A stretch of DNA of 35,374 nucleotides, taken from assembly GCA_023254555.1 (NCBI GenBank), contig JALRLI010000003.1, forward strand, positions 1-35,374, given 5' to 3'. Both the position numbers and the translations under genes were made by a program. Positions 14,387 through 22,168 of the stretch are shown in pieces (the stretch's first letter is position 1; the number at the start of each line of letters is the position of its first letter). Origin of the DNA: Microbacteriaceae bacterium. GTDB lineage: Bacteria; Actinomycetota; Actinomycetes; Actinomycetales; Microbacteriaceae. Under the pieces are notes generated by a model. That model had not been told where the DNA came from, did no database searches, and saw only the letters and a list, made by a program, of their open reading frames with translations.

Positions 14387-16116
14387 GCGGCCTCCTCCGC
14401 GCTCAGCTGAGACGCCACAATTTCGCGGTAGGTCTCAGAAGTCTCGAGGAGTTGACTGTGTGTGCCCCTGTCAACGATTCGACCATCTTCGATTACTAAA
14501 ATCTGATCTGCATCCATGATCGTTGAAACCCGCTGAGCAACCATCACGACCGTTGCATTTCCGGTGTTGTTCTTCAGTGCCCGGCGCAGAGCCGCATCGG
14601 TTTTGAGGTCTAGTGCCGAAAAAGAGTCATCGAAAATAAAGAGCTGTGGCTGTTTAACAAGTGCCCTCGCTATTGCTAAGCGCTGGCGTTGACCACCAGA
14701 AACGTTCGTGCCGCCCTGTGAAATCTCTGCATCGAGGCCACCCTCCATATTTGAGACGAAGTCGACAGCCTGCGCAATTTCGAGCGCACGCCAGATTTCT
14801 TCATCGGTGGCATCAGGCTTTCCATATTGCATATTGCTGCGAACAGTTCCGCTGAATAAGAACGGCTTCTGGGGGATCAGCCCGATTTGAGACCAGAGCA
14901 CCTCAGGGGCAAGCTCCTTAACGTTTACTCCGTCGAACAGCACCTCACCCGCTGTTGCATCAAAGAGTCGGGGCAGTAAGTTGATGAGGGTTGACTTTCC
15001 AGAGCCGGTACTGCCGATAATTGCGGTGGTCTGACCTGGCTTCGCCACAAAACTGATTCCGGCGAGAACAGGAGACTCCGCGTTGGGATACGAGAACCCA
15101 ACATTGATGAGCTCAACCGAGCCTGTACCGTTCGTCTCACGGATCGGGTTCAGTGGGGGTTTCACACTTGATTCGGTTTCGAGTACCTCGGTGATGCGGT
15201 CGGCGCTGACGGATGCTCGTGGAATCATTACAACCATGAACGTCGCCATCATCACAGCCATCAAGATCTGCATGAGATAGCTCAAAAATGCAATCAGGGT
15301 GCCCACCTGCATCGAGCCGGCGTCAATGCGGAAGGCTCCGAACCAAATCACCGCAACACCAGACGCATTCAGCACAATCATCACGGTCGGAAACATCAGG
15401 GCCATCAAGCGACCGGTTCGCAACGCGCTATCGGTGACCGCATCATTTGCGTCACCAAAGCGTTCGGTTTCTACGCGCTCGCGAACGAACGCGCGAATCA
15501 CGCGGATACCGGTCAACTGTTCGCGCAGAACCCTATTGATTTCATCGATGCGCACCTGCATTTTTCGAAAGAGCGGAACCATGCGGCTGACGAGGAGCAG
15601 AATAGCGACGAGCAATACGGGTACGCTGACCGCGATAATCCAGGAAAGTTCTAAATCTTGCTGCACCGCCATGATGACTCCGCCGATGCTGAGCAGAGGA
15701 GCTGCAACCATCAGCGTGCTGCCGGTGAGCACCAGCATCTGCACTTGTTGCACATCATTTGTTGAACGTGTGATGAGCGAAGGAGCGCCAAATTTGGCGA
15801 CCTCACGCTCAGAGAACATTCCCACTTGGGTAAAAACCGCTGCGCGCAGATCACGACCGAGGCCCATGGCTGCCTTGGCTCCAAAATAGACCGCGATCAC
15901 AGCCGCAATGATCTGAGCAATCGTCAGCACGAGCATCCACCCGCCGACACTCAAGATGTAGCTGGTATCACCGGTGATGACGCCTTGGTCGATAATCGCG
16001 GCATTGAGCGTCGGGAGGTACAGCGTTGCTGCTACCTGTATGAGCTGGAAGAGCACCACCCCGACGAGCAGCCGCCAATGAGGTTTGAGGTACTCAACCA
16101 GAAGTTTCGCGAGCAT
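14383..16116 (-). CDS. Heterodimeric ABC exporter half-transporter (degenerate-site subunit)
   Basis: A 577-aa partner of the 661-aa ABC protein. The six-helix membrane domain covers about 15-300. The NBD has Walker A GSTGSGKST at 368-376 and a canonical signature NVSGGQRQ (471-478). Walker B, LFIFDDSFSALD (492-503), has Asp where the catalytic Glu belongs, and the switch His is replaced by Gln in VAQRVST. These losses mark the noncatalytic ATP site of TM287/288- or LmrCD-type heterodimers. ATG 16116 lies after a hairpin at 16152-16173. It is the first gene of a three-gene leftward operon with its partner and the K+ channel. Confidence 0.9.
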   Translation of the reverse strand: MLAKLLVEYLKPHWRLLVGVVLFQLIQVAATLYLPTLNAAIIDQGVITGDTSYILSVGGWMLVLTIAQIIAAVIAVYFGAKAAMGLGRDLRAAVFTQVGMFSEREVAKFGAPSLITRSTNDVQQVQMLVLTGSTLMVAAPLLSIGGVIMAVQQDLELSWIIAVSVPVLLVAILLLVSRMVPLFRKMQVRIDEINRVLREQLTGIRVIRAFVRERVETERFGDANDAVTDSALRTGRLMALMFPTVMIVLNASGVAVIWFGAFRIDAGSMQVGTLIAFLSYLMQILMAVMMATFMVVMIPRASVSADRITEVLETESSVKPPLNPIRETNGTGSVELINVGFSYPNAESPVLAGISFVAKPGQTTAIIGSTGSGKSTLINLLPRLFDATAGEVLFDGVNVKELAPEVLWSQIGLIPQKPFLFSGTVRSNMQYGKPDATDEEIWRALEIAQAVDFVSNMEGGLDAEISQGGTNVSGGQRQRLAIARALVKQPQLFIFDDSFSALDLKTDAALRRALKNNTGNATVVMVAQRVSTIMDADQILVIEDGRIVDRGTHSQLLETSETYREIVASQLSAEEAA

Positions 16117-16151
16117 TCAGAGCTTTCGGTATTGGGTCGAACACAAGAGTA

Positions 16152-16173
16152 CCCCCTCAAATGCATGAGGGGG
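16152..16173 (-). terminator. Hairpin between ald and the ABC operon
   Basis: A perfect 8-bp stem, CCCCCTCA with TGAGGGGG, and a 6-nt loop. On the minus strand it lies about 30 nt after the ald stop and is followed by TACTCTTGTGTTC, a moderate T-rich tail. A terminator for ald is the likeliest role. Confidence 0.6.
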
Positions 16174-16201
16174 CACCCAGTGGGGGATATTCGCTGATGA
16201 G

Positions 16202-17326
16202 TTAGCGGTTGGCTGCGAGCACCTCGTCAACCTCGGTGTAGCCCATGCCCAGAGCGGTCGCGACTCCGTGGTTTGTGATTTCACCCTTGTGGGCGTTGAG
16301 ACCTTTCGCGAGAGCCGCATCATCGCTGAGCGCCTTGACCCAGCCTTTCTCTGCCAACGCAATAACGTAAGGAAGTGTTGCGTTGGTGAGTGCAACCGTG
16401 GAGGTTTCAGGAACCGCACCTGGCATATTCGCTACACAGTAGTAAATGCTGTTGTGAACTTCGAAGGTTGGATCGTCGTGTGTGGTTGGACGAGAATTCT
16501 CGAAACATCCGCCCTGATCGATCGCGATGTCCACGAGAACTGAACCGGGCTTCATCGCAGCAACCATCTCGTCCGTGACGAGCTTTGGCGCCTTTTCGCC
16601 TGGAATGAGAACTGATCCGATTACCAGGTCAGCATCGCGAAGCTGTTCTGCAATAGTGTGAGCGGTTGAGGTTCTGGTCTGGATGCGCTCGCCGTACTGG
16701 GTTTCGAGTTGCTTCAGTCGTGGCAGTGCAACGTCGATGATGGTTACGTCTGCGCCCATGCCGAGGGCGATAGTGGCTGCGTTTTCACCTGCAACTCCGC
16801 CGCCGATTACGACAACTTTGGCTTTGCGAGTTGCGGTGACGCCACCGAGGAGCACACCTCGACCGCCTGCTGGCTTCATGAGCTGGTAAGCGCCAATCTG
16901 AGCGGAGAGTCGGCCAGCGACCTCGCTCATGGGGGCAAGCAGTGGAAGGCTCCGGTTGTCGAGTTGCACGGTCTCGTAGGCAATCGCAGTAGTTTTCGAC
17001 TTGACGATTGCGTCGGTGCAAGGCTGTGAGGCGGCAAGGTGAAGGTAGGTAAACAGCACCTGATCCTCGCGCATGCGATCGTATTCGGCCGCGATTGGCT
17101 CTTTCACCTTCAGCACCATGTCAGCGTTCTGCCAAATTTCGTCGGCGGTCGAGACAATCTTGGCTCCAGCGGCTTCGAAGTCGGCGTCGCTAATGGCTGA
17201 TCCAAGACCAGCTCCTGCTTCGATCAGCACCTCATGTCCGCGGCGGGTGAGTTCGAACGTGCCGCTCGGCGTAATCGCGACGCGGTTTTCGTTGTTTTTG
17301 ATTTCGGTCGGGATGCCAACGCGCAT
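16202..17326 (-). CDS. ald: Alanine dehydrogenase
   Basis: Catalyses reversible oxidative deamination of L-alanine to pyruvate and ammonia with NAD. The start is ATG 17326 (MRVGIPTEIKNNENRVAITP), preceded by GGAGAAG; the ORF track's 17338 start adds four residues that overlap the ribosome-binding site. At 374 aa it is the normal length. The family landmarks are present: the N-terminal substrate-binding block with KVKEPIAAEY and TYLHLAAS, the Rossmann loop VIGGGVAGENAA, and the later VDIAIDQGGCFENSRPTTH. It is divergent from an Lrp/AsnC regulator, as in other actinobacteria where that regulator controls ald. The hairpin at 16152-16173 probably terminates it. Confidence 0.95.
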   Translation of the reverse strand: MRVGIPTEIKNNENRVAITPSGTFELTRRGHEVLIEAGAGLGSAISDADFEAAGAKIVSTADEIWQNADMVLKVKEPIAAEYDRMREDQVLFTYLHLAASQPCTDAIVKSKTTAIAYETVQLDNRSLPLLAPMSEVAGRLSAQIGAYQLMKPAGGRGVLLGGVTATRKAKVVVIGGGVAGENAATIALGMGADVTIIDVALPRLKQLETQYGERIQTRTSTAHTIAEQLRDADLVIGSVLIPGEKAPKLVTDEMVAAMKPGSVLVDIAIDQGGCFENSRPTTHDDPTFEVHNSIYYCVANMPGAVPETSTVALTNATLPYVIALAEKGWVKALSDDAALAKGLNAHKGEITNHGVATALGMGYTEVDEVLAANR

Positions 17327-17380
17327 TATCTTCTCCAATGAAAAACGGATGACTTAAATGTCTCCCTAAATTGTGCAAGA

Positions 17381-17418
17381 TATTCGTGAATAGATGGTGA
17401 AGTCCGAATTTTATTCGG
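17381..17418. promoter_or_regulatory. Palindromic operators between ald and the Lrp regulator
   Basis: Two perfect inverted repeats lie in the 99- to 131-bp divergent spacer: TATTC-GT-GAATA at 17381-17392 and CCGAAT-TTT-ATTCGG at 17404-17418. The second is 15 bp, the size of an Lrp-type site, and both share an ATTC/GAAT core. They are the best candidates for binding sites of the adjacent regulator. The function is inferred. Confidence 0.6.
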
Positions 17419-17457
17419 TAAAATGTGGTATTCATCGTAAATATTCTCAGTGAACGG

Positions 17458-17955
17458 ATGCACACCATGGCAGCTTCGAAGAATATTCGAGACTCCAGGC
17501 CGATTGACGATGTTGATCGGCGGCTCATCCAGCTTTTACAAGTGGACGGCCGCATCTCCAATAGTGAGCTCGCCCAGAAGGTCGGCATCGCACCATCCAC
17601 CTGTTTGGCGAGGATTCGCTCCCTGCTCGACCGCAAGATCATTACCGGTTTCACAGCCGAGCTAGATCCATCCGCGCTCGGCATAGATCTTGAGGTGTTG
17701 ATTAGTGTGAGCATCCGTGCCGGCGCTCGACAGAAGATCTCTGAGCTCAGCGAAGATCTGCGAAAACTGCCTCAGGTGATGCAGTTGTTCTTTTTGGGTG
17801 GCGTTGAAGACTTCATTATTCACCTGGCCGCCCACAATGCTGAAGAGGTTCGAGATTTTGTGATGGAGCACCTCACCGCGCATCCTGCTGTCGCCTCGAC
17901 GAGAACGAGTATTGTCTTCGAGCACTACCGCACTGGCTTGAGTGCCGAAATCTAA
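17458..17955 (+). CDS. Lrp/AsnC-family transcriptional regulator
   Basis: A DNA-binding regulator of amino-acid metabolism with about 165 residues. The N-terminal winged HTH includes IDDVDRRLIQLLQVDGRISNSELAQKVGIAPSTCLARIRSL. The C-terminal ligand-binding RAM/ACT-like domain contains VLISVSIRAG, VMQLFFLGGVEDFIIHLA and STRTSIVFEHYRTG. ATG 17458 is chosen over the track's GTG 17425, which falls within the operator-rich spacer; ATG 17467 is also possible. It is divergent from ald, so it is likely the alanine-responsive activator (AldR-like). No strong Shine-Dalgarno is visible. Confidence 0.88.
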   Translation: MHTMAASKNIRDSRPIDDVDRRLIQLLQVDGRISNSELAQKVGIAPSTCLARIRSLLDRKIITGFTAELDPSALGIDLEVLISVSIRAGARQKISELSEDLRKLPQVMQLFFLGGVEDFIIHLAAHNAEEVRDFVMEHLTAHPAVASTRTSIVFEHYRTGLSAEI

Positions 17956-17958
17956 GCG

Positions 17959-18858
17959 ATGAATCGATACCATCAATTCATGGCTGCCGAACCGACTCCG
18001 ATATCAAAGCTGTCATTCGATGTCACCAGCCCGAATCGGGTTATTCACGGTAATAATCTTGAGATTCTTACTCAGCTACCTGACTCCACCTTTGATCTGA
18101 TTTATATCGATCCGCCCTTCAACACCGGTCGGGTGCAGACTCGGCCGCAGCTCAAAACCAAGCGCTCTGACTCAGGCGACCGCAAGGGTTTTGGCGGTGC
18201 GAGCTATGAGACCATCCGGGGAGTTGCGCTCTCATACGACGATGCATTCTCTGATTATTGGAGCTTTCTGGCGCCTCGACTCGAAGAAGCGTGGCGTTTG
18301 CTCAGCGAACGAGGAACGCTGTACTTGCACCTCGACTATCGCGAAGCGCATTATGCGAAGGTTTTACTCGATGGGATGTTCGGCCGCGAGTCATTTCTGA
18401 ATGAGATTATCTGGGCCTACGACTACGGCGCGAAGAGCAAGAAGAAGTGGCCGTCGAAGCACGACACCATTCTGGTCTACGTGAAAAGCCCTGATCACTA
18501 CATCTTCAATGCAGAAGCAGTCGACCGAGAGCCCTATATGGCACCGAGCTTGGTCACATCCGAGAAAGCTGAACGAGGAAAGCTGCCCACAGATGTCTGG
18601 TGGCACACAATTGTGTCGCCGACTGGTAAAGAGAAGACGGGCTATCCCACCCAGAAGCCACTGGGTATTCTTCGGAGAATCCTCCAAGCATCGAGCAACC
18701 AAGGTTCTTGGGTACTGGATTTCTTCGCGGGCAGCGGAACCACGGGCGCGGCGGCGGCTGAGCTCGACCGCCAGTTTGTGCTCATCGATCAAAATCCCGA
18801 GGCGATATCTGTTATTCGAAATCGACTTGAGAGCGCGGTCGAGTTTATTTCTGTGTGA
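17959..18858 (+). CDS. Solitary site-specific DNA methyltransferase (beta class)
   Basis: A SAM-dependent DNA amino-methyltransferase of 299 aa. Motif IV, DPPFNTG, comes in the N-terminal third (near 52). The SAM-binding motif [12 protein letters not shown], comes near residue 253, after PTQKP. This order defines the beta class (N6-adenine or N4-cytosine). The stretch between them, around 130-230, would be the target-recognition region. No restriction endonuclease or specificity subunit adjoins it, so it appears to be an orphan enzyme. It starts 3 nt after the Lrp stop, possibly in the same transcript, and its last 14 bp overlap the convergent rraA-like gene. The recognition sequence is unknown. 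Confidence 0.88.
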   Translation: MNRYHQFMAAEPTPISKLSFDVTSPNRVIHGNNLEILTQLPDSTFDLIYIDPPFNTGRVQTRPQLKTKRSDSGDRKGFGGASYETIRGVALSYDDAFSDYWSFLAPRLEEAWRLLSERGTLYLHLDYREAHYAKVLLDGMFGRESFLNEIIWAYDYGAKSKKKWPSKHDTILVYVKSPDHYIFNAEAVDREPYMAPSLVTSEKAERGKLPTDVWWHTIVSPTGKEKTGYPTQKPLGILRRILQASSNQGSWVLDFFAGSGTTGAAAAELDRQFVLIDQNPEAISVIRNRLESAVEFISV

Positions 18859-19315
18859 CGATACCGTCCTCGTCAGACCAGACGGTCGCTCCGGGTTTGA
18901 ACGTAACACCGGCAATGGTCACAGGCACATCCATCTCTCCAGCGCCAGTCTTCGTTGATTTAGCAGGGTTGCTGCCGAGCGCTTTTAAACCAATAGGCAG
19001 TTCTGAAATTGCGTTTCGGTCTCGAATTGCGCCATTCACGATAATGCCAGCCCATCCATTCTCAACACCGAGCGCAGCAATGATGTCACCCACAAGTGCA
19101 GTTTCTAATGAACCGCTCCCGTCGATGACGAGCACTGCGCCGTTGCCGGGCGAAGAGAGAACCGATTTCAAGAGCGCATTGTCTTGAAAGCACTTGACAG
19201 TTCGAACTGGGCCTGTGAATTGTTTGTGCCCTCCAATGTTTTGAAATTGAACCGCCACAGATTGCAGCTGGTCGCCCATTTCATCCCATAGGTCTGCGGT
19301 ACTCACGTTTGTCAT
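18845..19315 (-). CDS. rraA: RraA-family protein
   Basis: A 156-aa member of the RraA/HMG-aldolase-like family. In proteobacteria RraA inhibits RNase E, and some relatives are metal-dependent aldolases. The core [24 protein letters not shown] contains the conserved Asp-Arg pair and NGWAG block typical of the family, and [15 protein letters not shown] closes the fold. The start is ATG 19315, exactly 6 nt after a TACGCT -10 box embedded in the end of the upstream flavin-reductase gene, so it may have its own leaderless promoter. Whether it regulates RNase E in this organism cannot be told. Confidence 0.88.
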   Translation of the reverse strand: MTNVSTADLWDEMGDQLQSVAVQFQNIGGHKQFTGPVRTVKCFQDNALLKSVLSSPGNGAVLVIDGSGSLETALVGDIIAALGVENGWAGIIVNGAIRDRNAISELPIGLKALGSNPAKSTKTGAGEMDVPVTIAGVTFKPGATVWSDEDGIVTQK

Positions 19316-19318
19316 GTG

Positions 19319-20398
19319 TTAAGCGTAGCCTCGCCAGAGCGAGTCAGGAATTGAAACATCGCTCACATTCAGTTCTTTGGCCCAGTTCAACGCGAAATGA
19401 GGATCTCGTAGCGCAGCTCGAGCGACGCAGACTGCATCCGCTTGGCCGGTAGTAACAATGGTCTCCGCTTGCGACGCAGTGTTAATCAGGCCCGCTACAG
19501 AAACGGTGAGGCCAGTCGCACGCTTGACTTCCTCGGCAAAAGGAACCTGATAGGAGGGACGCACCTGGATTGGTGCGGTGGCCACATTTCCGCCACTTGA
19601 GATATCAATGAGGTCAGCGCCGTCTTTCGAAACCCATTCGGCGACCACGGCTGTCTCATCTACATCGAAACCACCTTCGACCCACTCGCTAGCGGAGAAG
19701 CGAACGAAGAGCGGCACCTCGGGTTGAGTATGTCTAATCGCCGCAACTATTCGGCGAAGTAAGCGTGACCGGTTCTCGAGTGTGCCACCGTATTCATCGT
19801 CACGCTGGTTGCTTAGCGGCGACAAAAATTCGTGCAGCAGGTATCCATGCGCAGAGTGCACTTCGAGCACGTCGAAGCCAACAGCAACAGCCCTCGCCGC
19901 TGCCGCGACGAAGGCGTCAATGACCTGATCAATCTGTTCAAGCGTTATCGCAGCAGGGGCAGTCAAACCGTCGAATGCGATTGCAGATGGCGCGAGTGTT
20001 GGCCAGCCTCCGTTAGTGGCGTCTATTGTTCCGCTCGGAGAATCGGGCATCCATGGATACGTCGAGGCCTTGCGGCCGGCGTGAGCAAGTTGAATGCCAA
20101 TCCTGGCACCCTGCTGGTGTGCAAAGTCGATGATCGGGCGAAATTCTGCTGCTTGCTGGTCGTTCCAGATGCCAAGACACAGCGGTGTGATTCTGCCTTC
20201 GGGTGCGACACCCGTAGCTTCGACCATGACGAGGCCGGCGCCTCCACGAGAAAGCGCGCCGTAGTGAACTCGGTGCCACTCGCGTACCAAGCCGTCCTGC
20301 CCAGTTGCTTGGTACTGGCACATCGGGGCGACCCAAGCTCGATTCTTGAAGACAACATTTCTCACCGTTATTGGGTCAAAGAGCCTTATCGCAGCCAT
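19319..20398 (-). CDS. NADH:flavin oxidoreductase, Old Yellow Enzyme family (YqjM-like)
   Basis: An FMN-dependent ene-reductase of about 359 aa that reduces activated C=C bonds with NAD(P)H. The real start is ATG 20398 (MAAIRLFDPITVRN); the track's 20515 start runs into the divergent photolyase gene. YqjM-type features are Cys near 27 in VAPMCQYQ, VEATGVAPEGRITP, GIQLAHAGRKAS, the EVHSAHGYLLHEFLSPLSN block and the FMN-phosphate region near DAVCVARAALRDP. The gap to the divergent photolyase start is only 25 bp, with overlapping -10 boxes. The physiological substrate is unknown. Confidence 0.9.
   Translation of the reverse strand: MAAIRLFDPITVRNVVFKNRAWVAPMCQYQATGQDGLVREWHRVHYGALSRGGAGLVMVEATGVAPEGRITPLCLGIWNDQQAAEFRPIIDFAHQQGARIGIQLAHAGRKASTYPWMPDSPSGTIDATNGGWPTLAPSAIAFDGLTAPAAITLEQIDQVIDAFVAAAARAVAVGFDVLEVHSAHGYLLHEFLSPLSNQRDDEYGGTLENRSRLLRRIVAAIRHTQPEVPLFVRFSASEWVEGGFDVDETAVVAEWVSKDGADLIDISSGGNVATAPIQVRPSYQVPFAEEVKRATGLTVSVAGLINTASQAETIVTTGQADAVCVARAALRDPHFALNWAKELNVSDVSIPDSLWRGYA
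19322..19327 (-). promoter_or_regulatory. -10 box of leaderless rraA-like gene
   Basis: The complement reads TACGCT, followed by 6 nt (TAACAC) and ATG 19315. It lies inside the last codons of the upstream flavin-reductase gene. Confidence 0.45.
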
Positions 20399-20405
20399 AC
20401 AGAAC

Positions 20406-20415
20406 AGCCTACGAT
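20406..20415. promoter_or_regulatory. Overlapping divergent -10 boxes (flavin reductase / photolyase)
   Basis: AGCCTACGAT contains minus-strand TAGGCT and plus-strand TACGAT sharing the central TA. ATG 20398 lies 7 nt beyond one box and ATG 20424 lies 8 nt beyond the other, so both mRNAs would be leaderless or nearly so. Confidence 0.5.
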
Positions 20416-20423
20416 GGAAATCG

Positions 20424-21809
20424 ATGAACGAAACTCTGGTCTGGCTGCGCGACGATTTGCGAATGGCCGATAATCCTGCCTTGAACGCGGCGGCTGAGCG
20501 CGGTGACCCAGTCACGTTGCTCTATGTGCTCGATGAGGTCTCAACCGGTGTGCGTCCGCTCGGAGCGGCGTCGAAGTGGTGGTTGCATCACAGCCTGCAA
20601 TCGCTGAGTTCAGACCTCAAAAAACTCGGCTTGAACATCGTGTTTCGCCGGGGTAGCGCGCTTGCGGTAGTGCCCGAAGTAGTCAGAGAGCTCGGCGCTG
20701 ACGCAGTCTATTGGAATCGGCGCTACGGGCTGGCGGAACGTGACATTGATACCCAACTCAAAACTGAGCTAAGGGAGCAGTCGATTGAGGTGCAGAGTTT
20801 TCGGGCGGGATTACTCATCGAGCCCTGGACTATCTCCACGGGAGCGGGTAAGCCCTACACAGTGTTCACTCCGTATTACAAGGCAACGCTGCAACGGCCG
20901 GAGCCGAGAGCACCGTTCCCAGTGCCGCTGGGGTTGAGCAGATCAACCATCACGCCACCCTCAGACGATATAGACCGCTGGTCACTACTCCCAACCTCAC
21001 CAGACTGGGCAGGAGGTCTGCGTGACCACTGGCAGCCAGGCGAAGCTGGCGCCATCGCGCAATTGAATGAGTTCATAGAGGAGCGGGTTGACGAGTATGC
21101 AGCAGGAAGAGATTTTCCTGCGCTACACAAGACAAGTGAACTCGCACCCCACCTGCGTTTCGGAGAGATAAGCCCTTTCCAGGTTTGGCACGAAGCGAAC
21201 AGCGCAGCGGTCGCGAACCCCGAAATTCGACAGGGCGTGCAATCCTTCTTGAGAGAACTCGCGTGGCGCGAATTCAGCTACAACCTGTTATTTCACTGGC
21301 CTGATCTCAGCACTCAAAACTTTAACCGCAAATTCGATACATTCCCGTGGTGGAATAAAGCAAATTCGCCTGAGTTTGAAGCATGGAAACATGGGAAAAC
21401 CGGAATTCCGCTGGTCGATGCGGGCATGCGCGAGCTCTGGCACACCGGCACAATGCACAACCGGGTGCGCATGGTCGTAGCTTCATTTCTGACAAAGAAT
21501 TTACGTATTGACTGGCGTCTAGGCGAGCAGTGGTTTTGGGACACGCTTGTCGATGCAGACCCTGCAAACAATCCTGCGAGCTGGCAGTGGGTAGCTGGAT
21601 GCGGTGCTGATGCTGCGCCTTACTTCAGAGTCTTCAATCCCGAGCTTCAGGCCAAAAAGTTTGACCCTGACGGTGAGTACATCCGCCGTTGGGTTCCCGA
21701 AGCGGTAGAGCCAGATGGCTCTTTTGCTCAGCATGATTCCTACAAGCCGATTGTGGATCTGAAGCTCAGTAGAGATCAGGCGCTCACTGCTTACGACGCG
21801 ATCAAGTGA
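20424..21809 (+). CDS. phr: Deoxyribodipyrimidine photolyase / cryptochrome family
   Basis: A light-driven DNA repair enzyme that splits pyrimidine dimers using FAD. ATG 20424 begins MNETLVWLRDDLRMADNPALN, the standard photolyase N-terminus; the track's start at 20346 adds residues antisense to the neighbour. The 461-aa length is usual for class I. The antenna-binding alpha/beta domain covers about 1-130. The helical FAD domain includes LRELAWREFSYNLLFHWP, GIPLVDAGMRELWHTGTMHNRVRM and ADPANNPASWQWVAGCGADAAPYFR. These contain the usual FAD-contact and electron-transfer tryptophan positions. It is divergent from the flavin reductase; its 3' end overlaps the 85-aa gene by 8 bp. Confidence 0.94.
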   Translation: MNETLVWLRDDLRMADNPALNAAAERGDPVTLLYVLDEVSTGVRPLGAASKWWLHHSLQSLSSDLKKLGLNIVFRRGSALAVVPEVVRELGADAVYWNRRYGLAERDIDTQLKTELREQSIEVQSFRAGLLIEPWTISTGAGKPYTVFTPYYKATLQRPEPRAPFPVPLGLSRSTITPPSDDIDRWSLLPTSPDWAGGLRDHWQPGEAGAIAQLNEFIEERVDEYAAGRDFPALHKTSELAPHLRFGEISPFQVWHEANSAAVANPEIRQGVQSFLRELAWREFSYNLLFHWPDLSTQNFNRKFDTFPWWNKANSPEFEAWKHGKTGIPLVDAGMRELWHTGTMHNRVRMVVASFLTKNLRIDWRLGEQWFWDTLVDADPANNPASWQWVAGCGADAAPYFRVFNPELQAKKFDPDGEYIRRWVPEAVEPDGSFAQHDSYKPIVDLKLSRDQALTAYDAIK

Positions 21810-22059
21810 AGTCGTTGAGGGTCGCGAGCCTCGTATTGAGTGCAATTACAATTTGACCCCAGAATCCGGTGAATATCAGCTGCCAGATTGCCAGGATGAC
21901 GCCACCGAAGACGATGCCAAGAGTGTTCAGCGGTCGCAACGAAACCACAAAAGCGATGACTGCGAGTGTGAACCCAACTGCCACCTTGTCGCTCCAGAAA
22001 AGTGAGAAGAGCCCTACTAAGCCTGTTGTAGAGAGCTGAAGAAGTCGTAGCGTTCGCAT
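21802..22059 (-). CDS. Small two- to three-TM membrane protein
   Basis: An 85-aa protein I do not recognise. It begins MRTLRLLQLSTTGLVGLFSLFW and has hydrophobic segments near 10-24, 27-42 and 47-70, with a short polar C-terminus. It is kept as real because its ATG 22059 lies exactly 6 nt after a minus-strand TAACGT -10 box, its hydrophobicity is coherent, and it fills the space between phr and deoC with only an 8-bp convergent overlap. No Shine-Dalgarno is visible. Function unknown. Confidence 0.6.
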   Translation of the reverse strand: MRTLRLLQLSTTGLVGLFSLFWSDKVAVGFTLAVIAFVVSLRPLNTLGIVFGGVILAIWQLIFTGFWGQIVIALNTRLATLNDFT

Positions 22060-22065
22060 GCGAAT

Positions 22066-22081
22066 ACGTTACGAGTAACGT
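22066..22081. promoter_or_regulatory. 16-bp palindrome carrying two outward -10 boxes
   Basis: ACGTTAC-GA-GTAACGT is a perfect inverted repeat. Each arm reads TAACGT outward. The left-facing box sits 6 nt before ATG 22059, and the right-facing box would start a transcript near 22088 toward deoC. It could be a symmetric promoter, an operator, or both. Confidence 0.45.
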
Positions 22082-22156
22082 CTGCTGCGAATCCTTCAAT
22101 CACCGAGAATTCTTGGCAACTCGGTCAACCGCGGAGCTGTGAAGGACCTGTGTCGT

Positions 22157-22162
22157 TAGATT
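22157..22162 (+). promoter_or_regulatory. -10 box of leaderless deoC
   Basis: TAGATT followed by 6 nt and ATG 22169. This spacing decides for ATG 22169 over the track's GTG 22163. Confidence 0.5.
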
Positions 22163-22168
22163 GTGAAG

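Noticed and set aside
15299-15889. 196-aa plus-strand ORF
   Set aside because: Antisense to the 577-aa ABC subunit; composition (many Arg, Thr, Ser) is that of a shadow frame.
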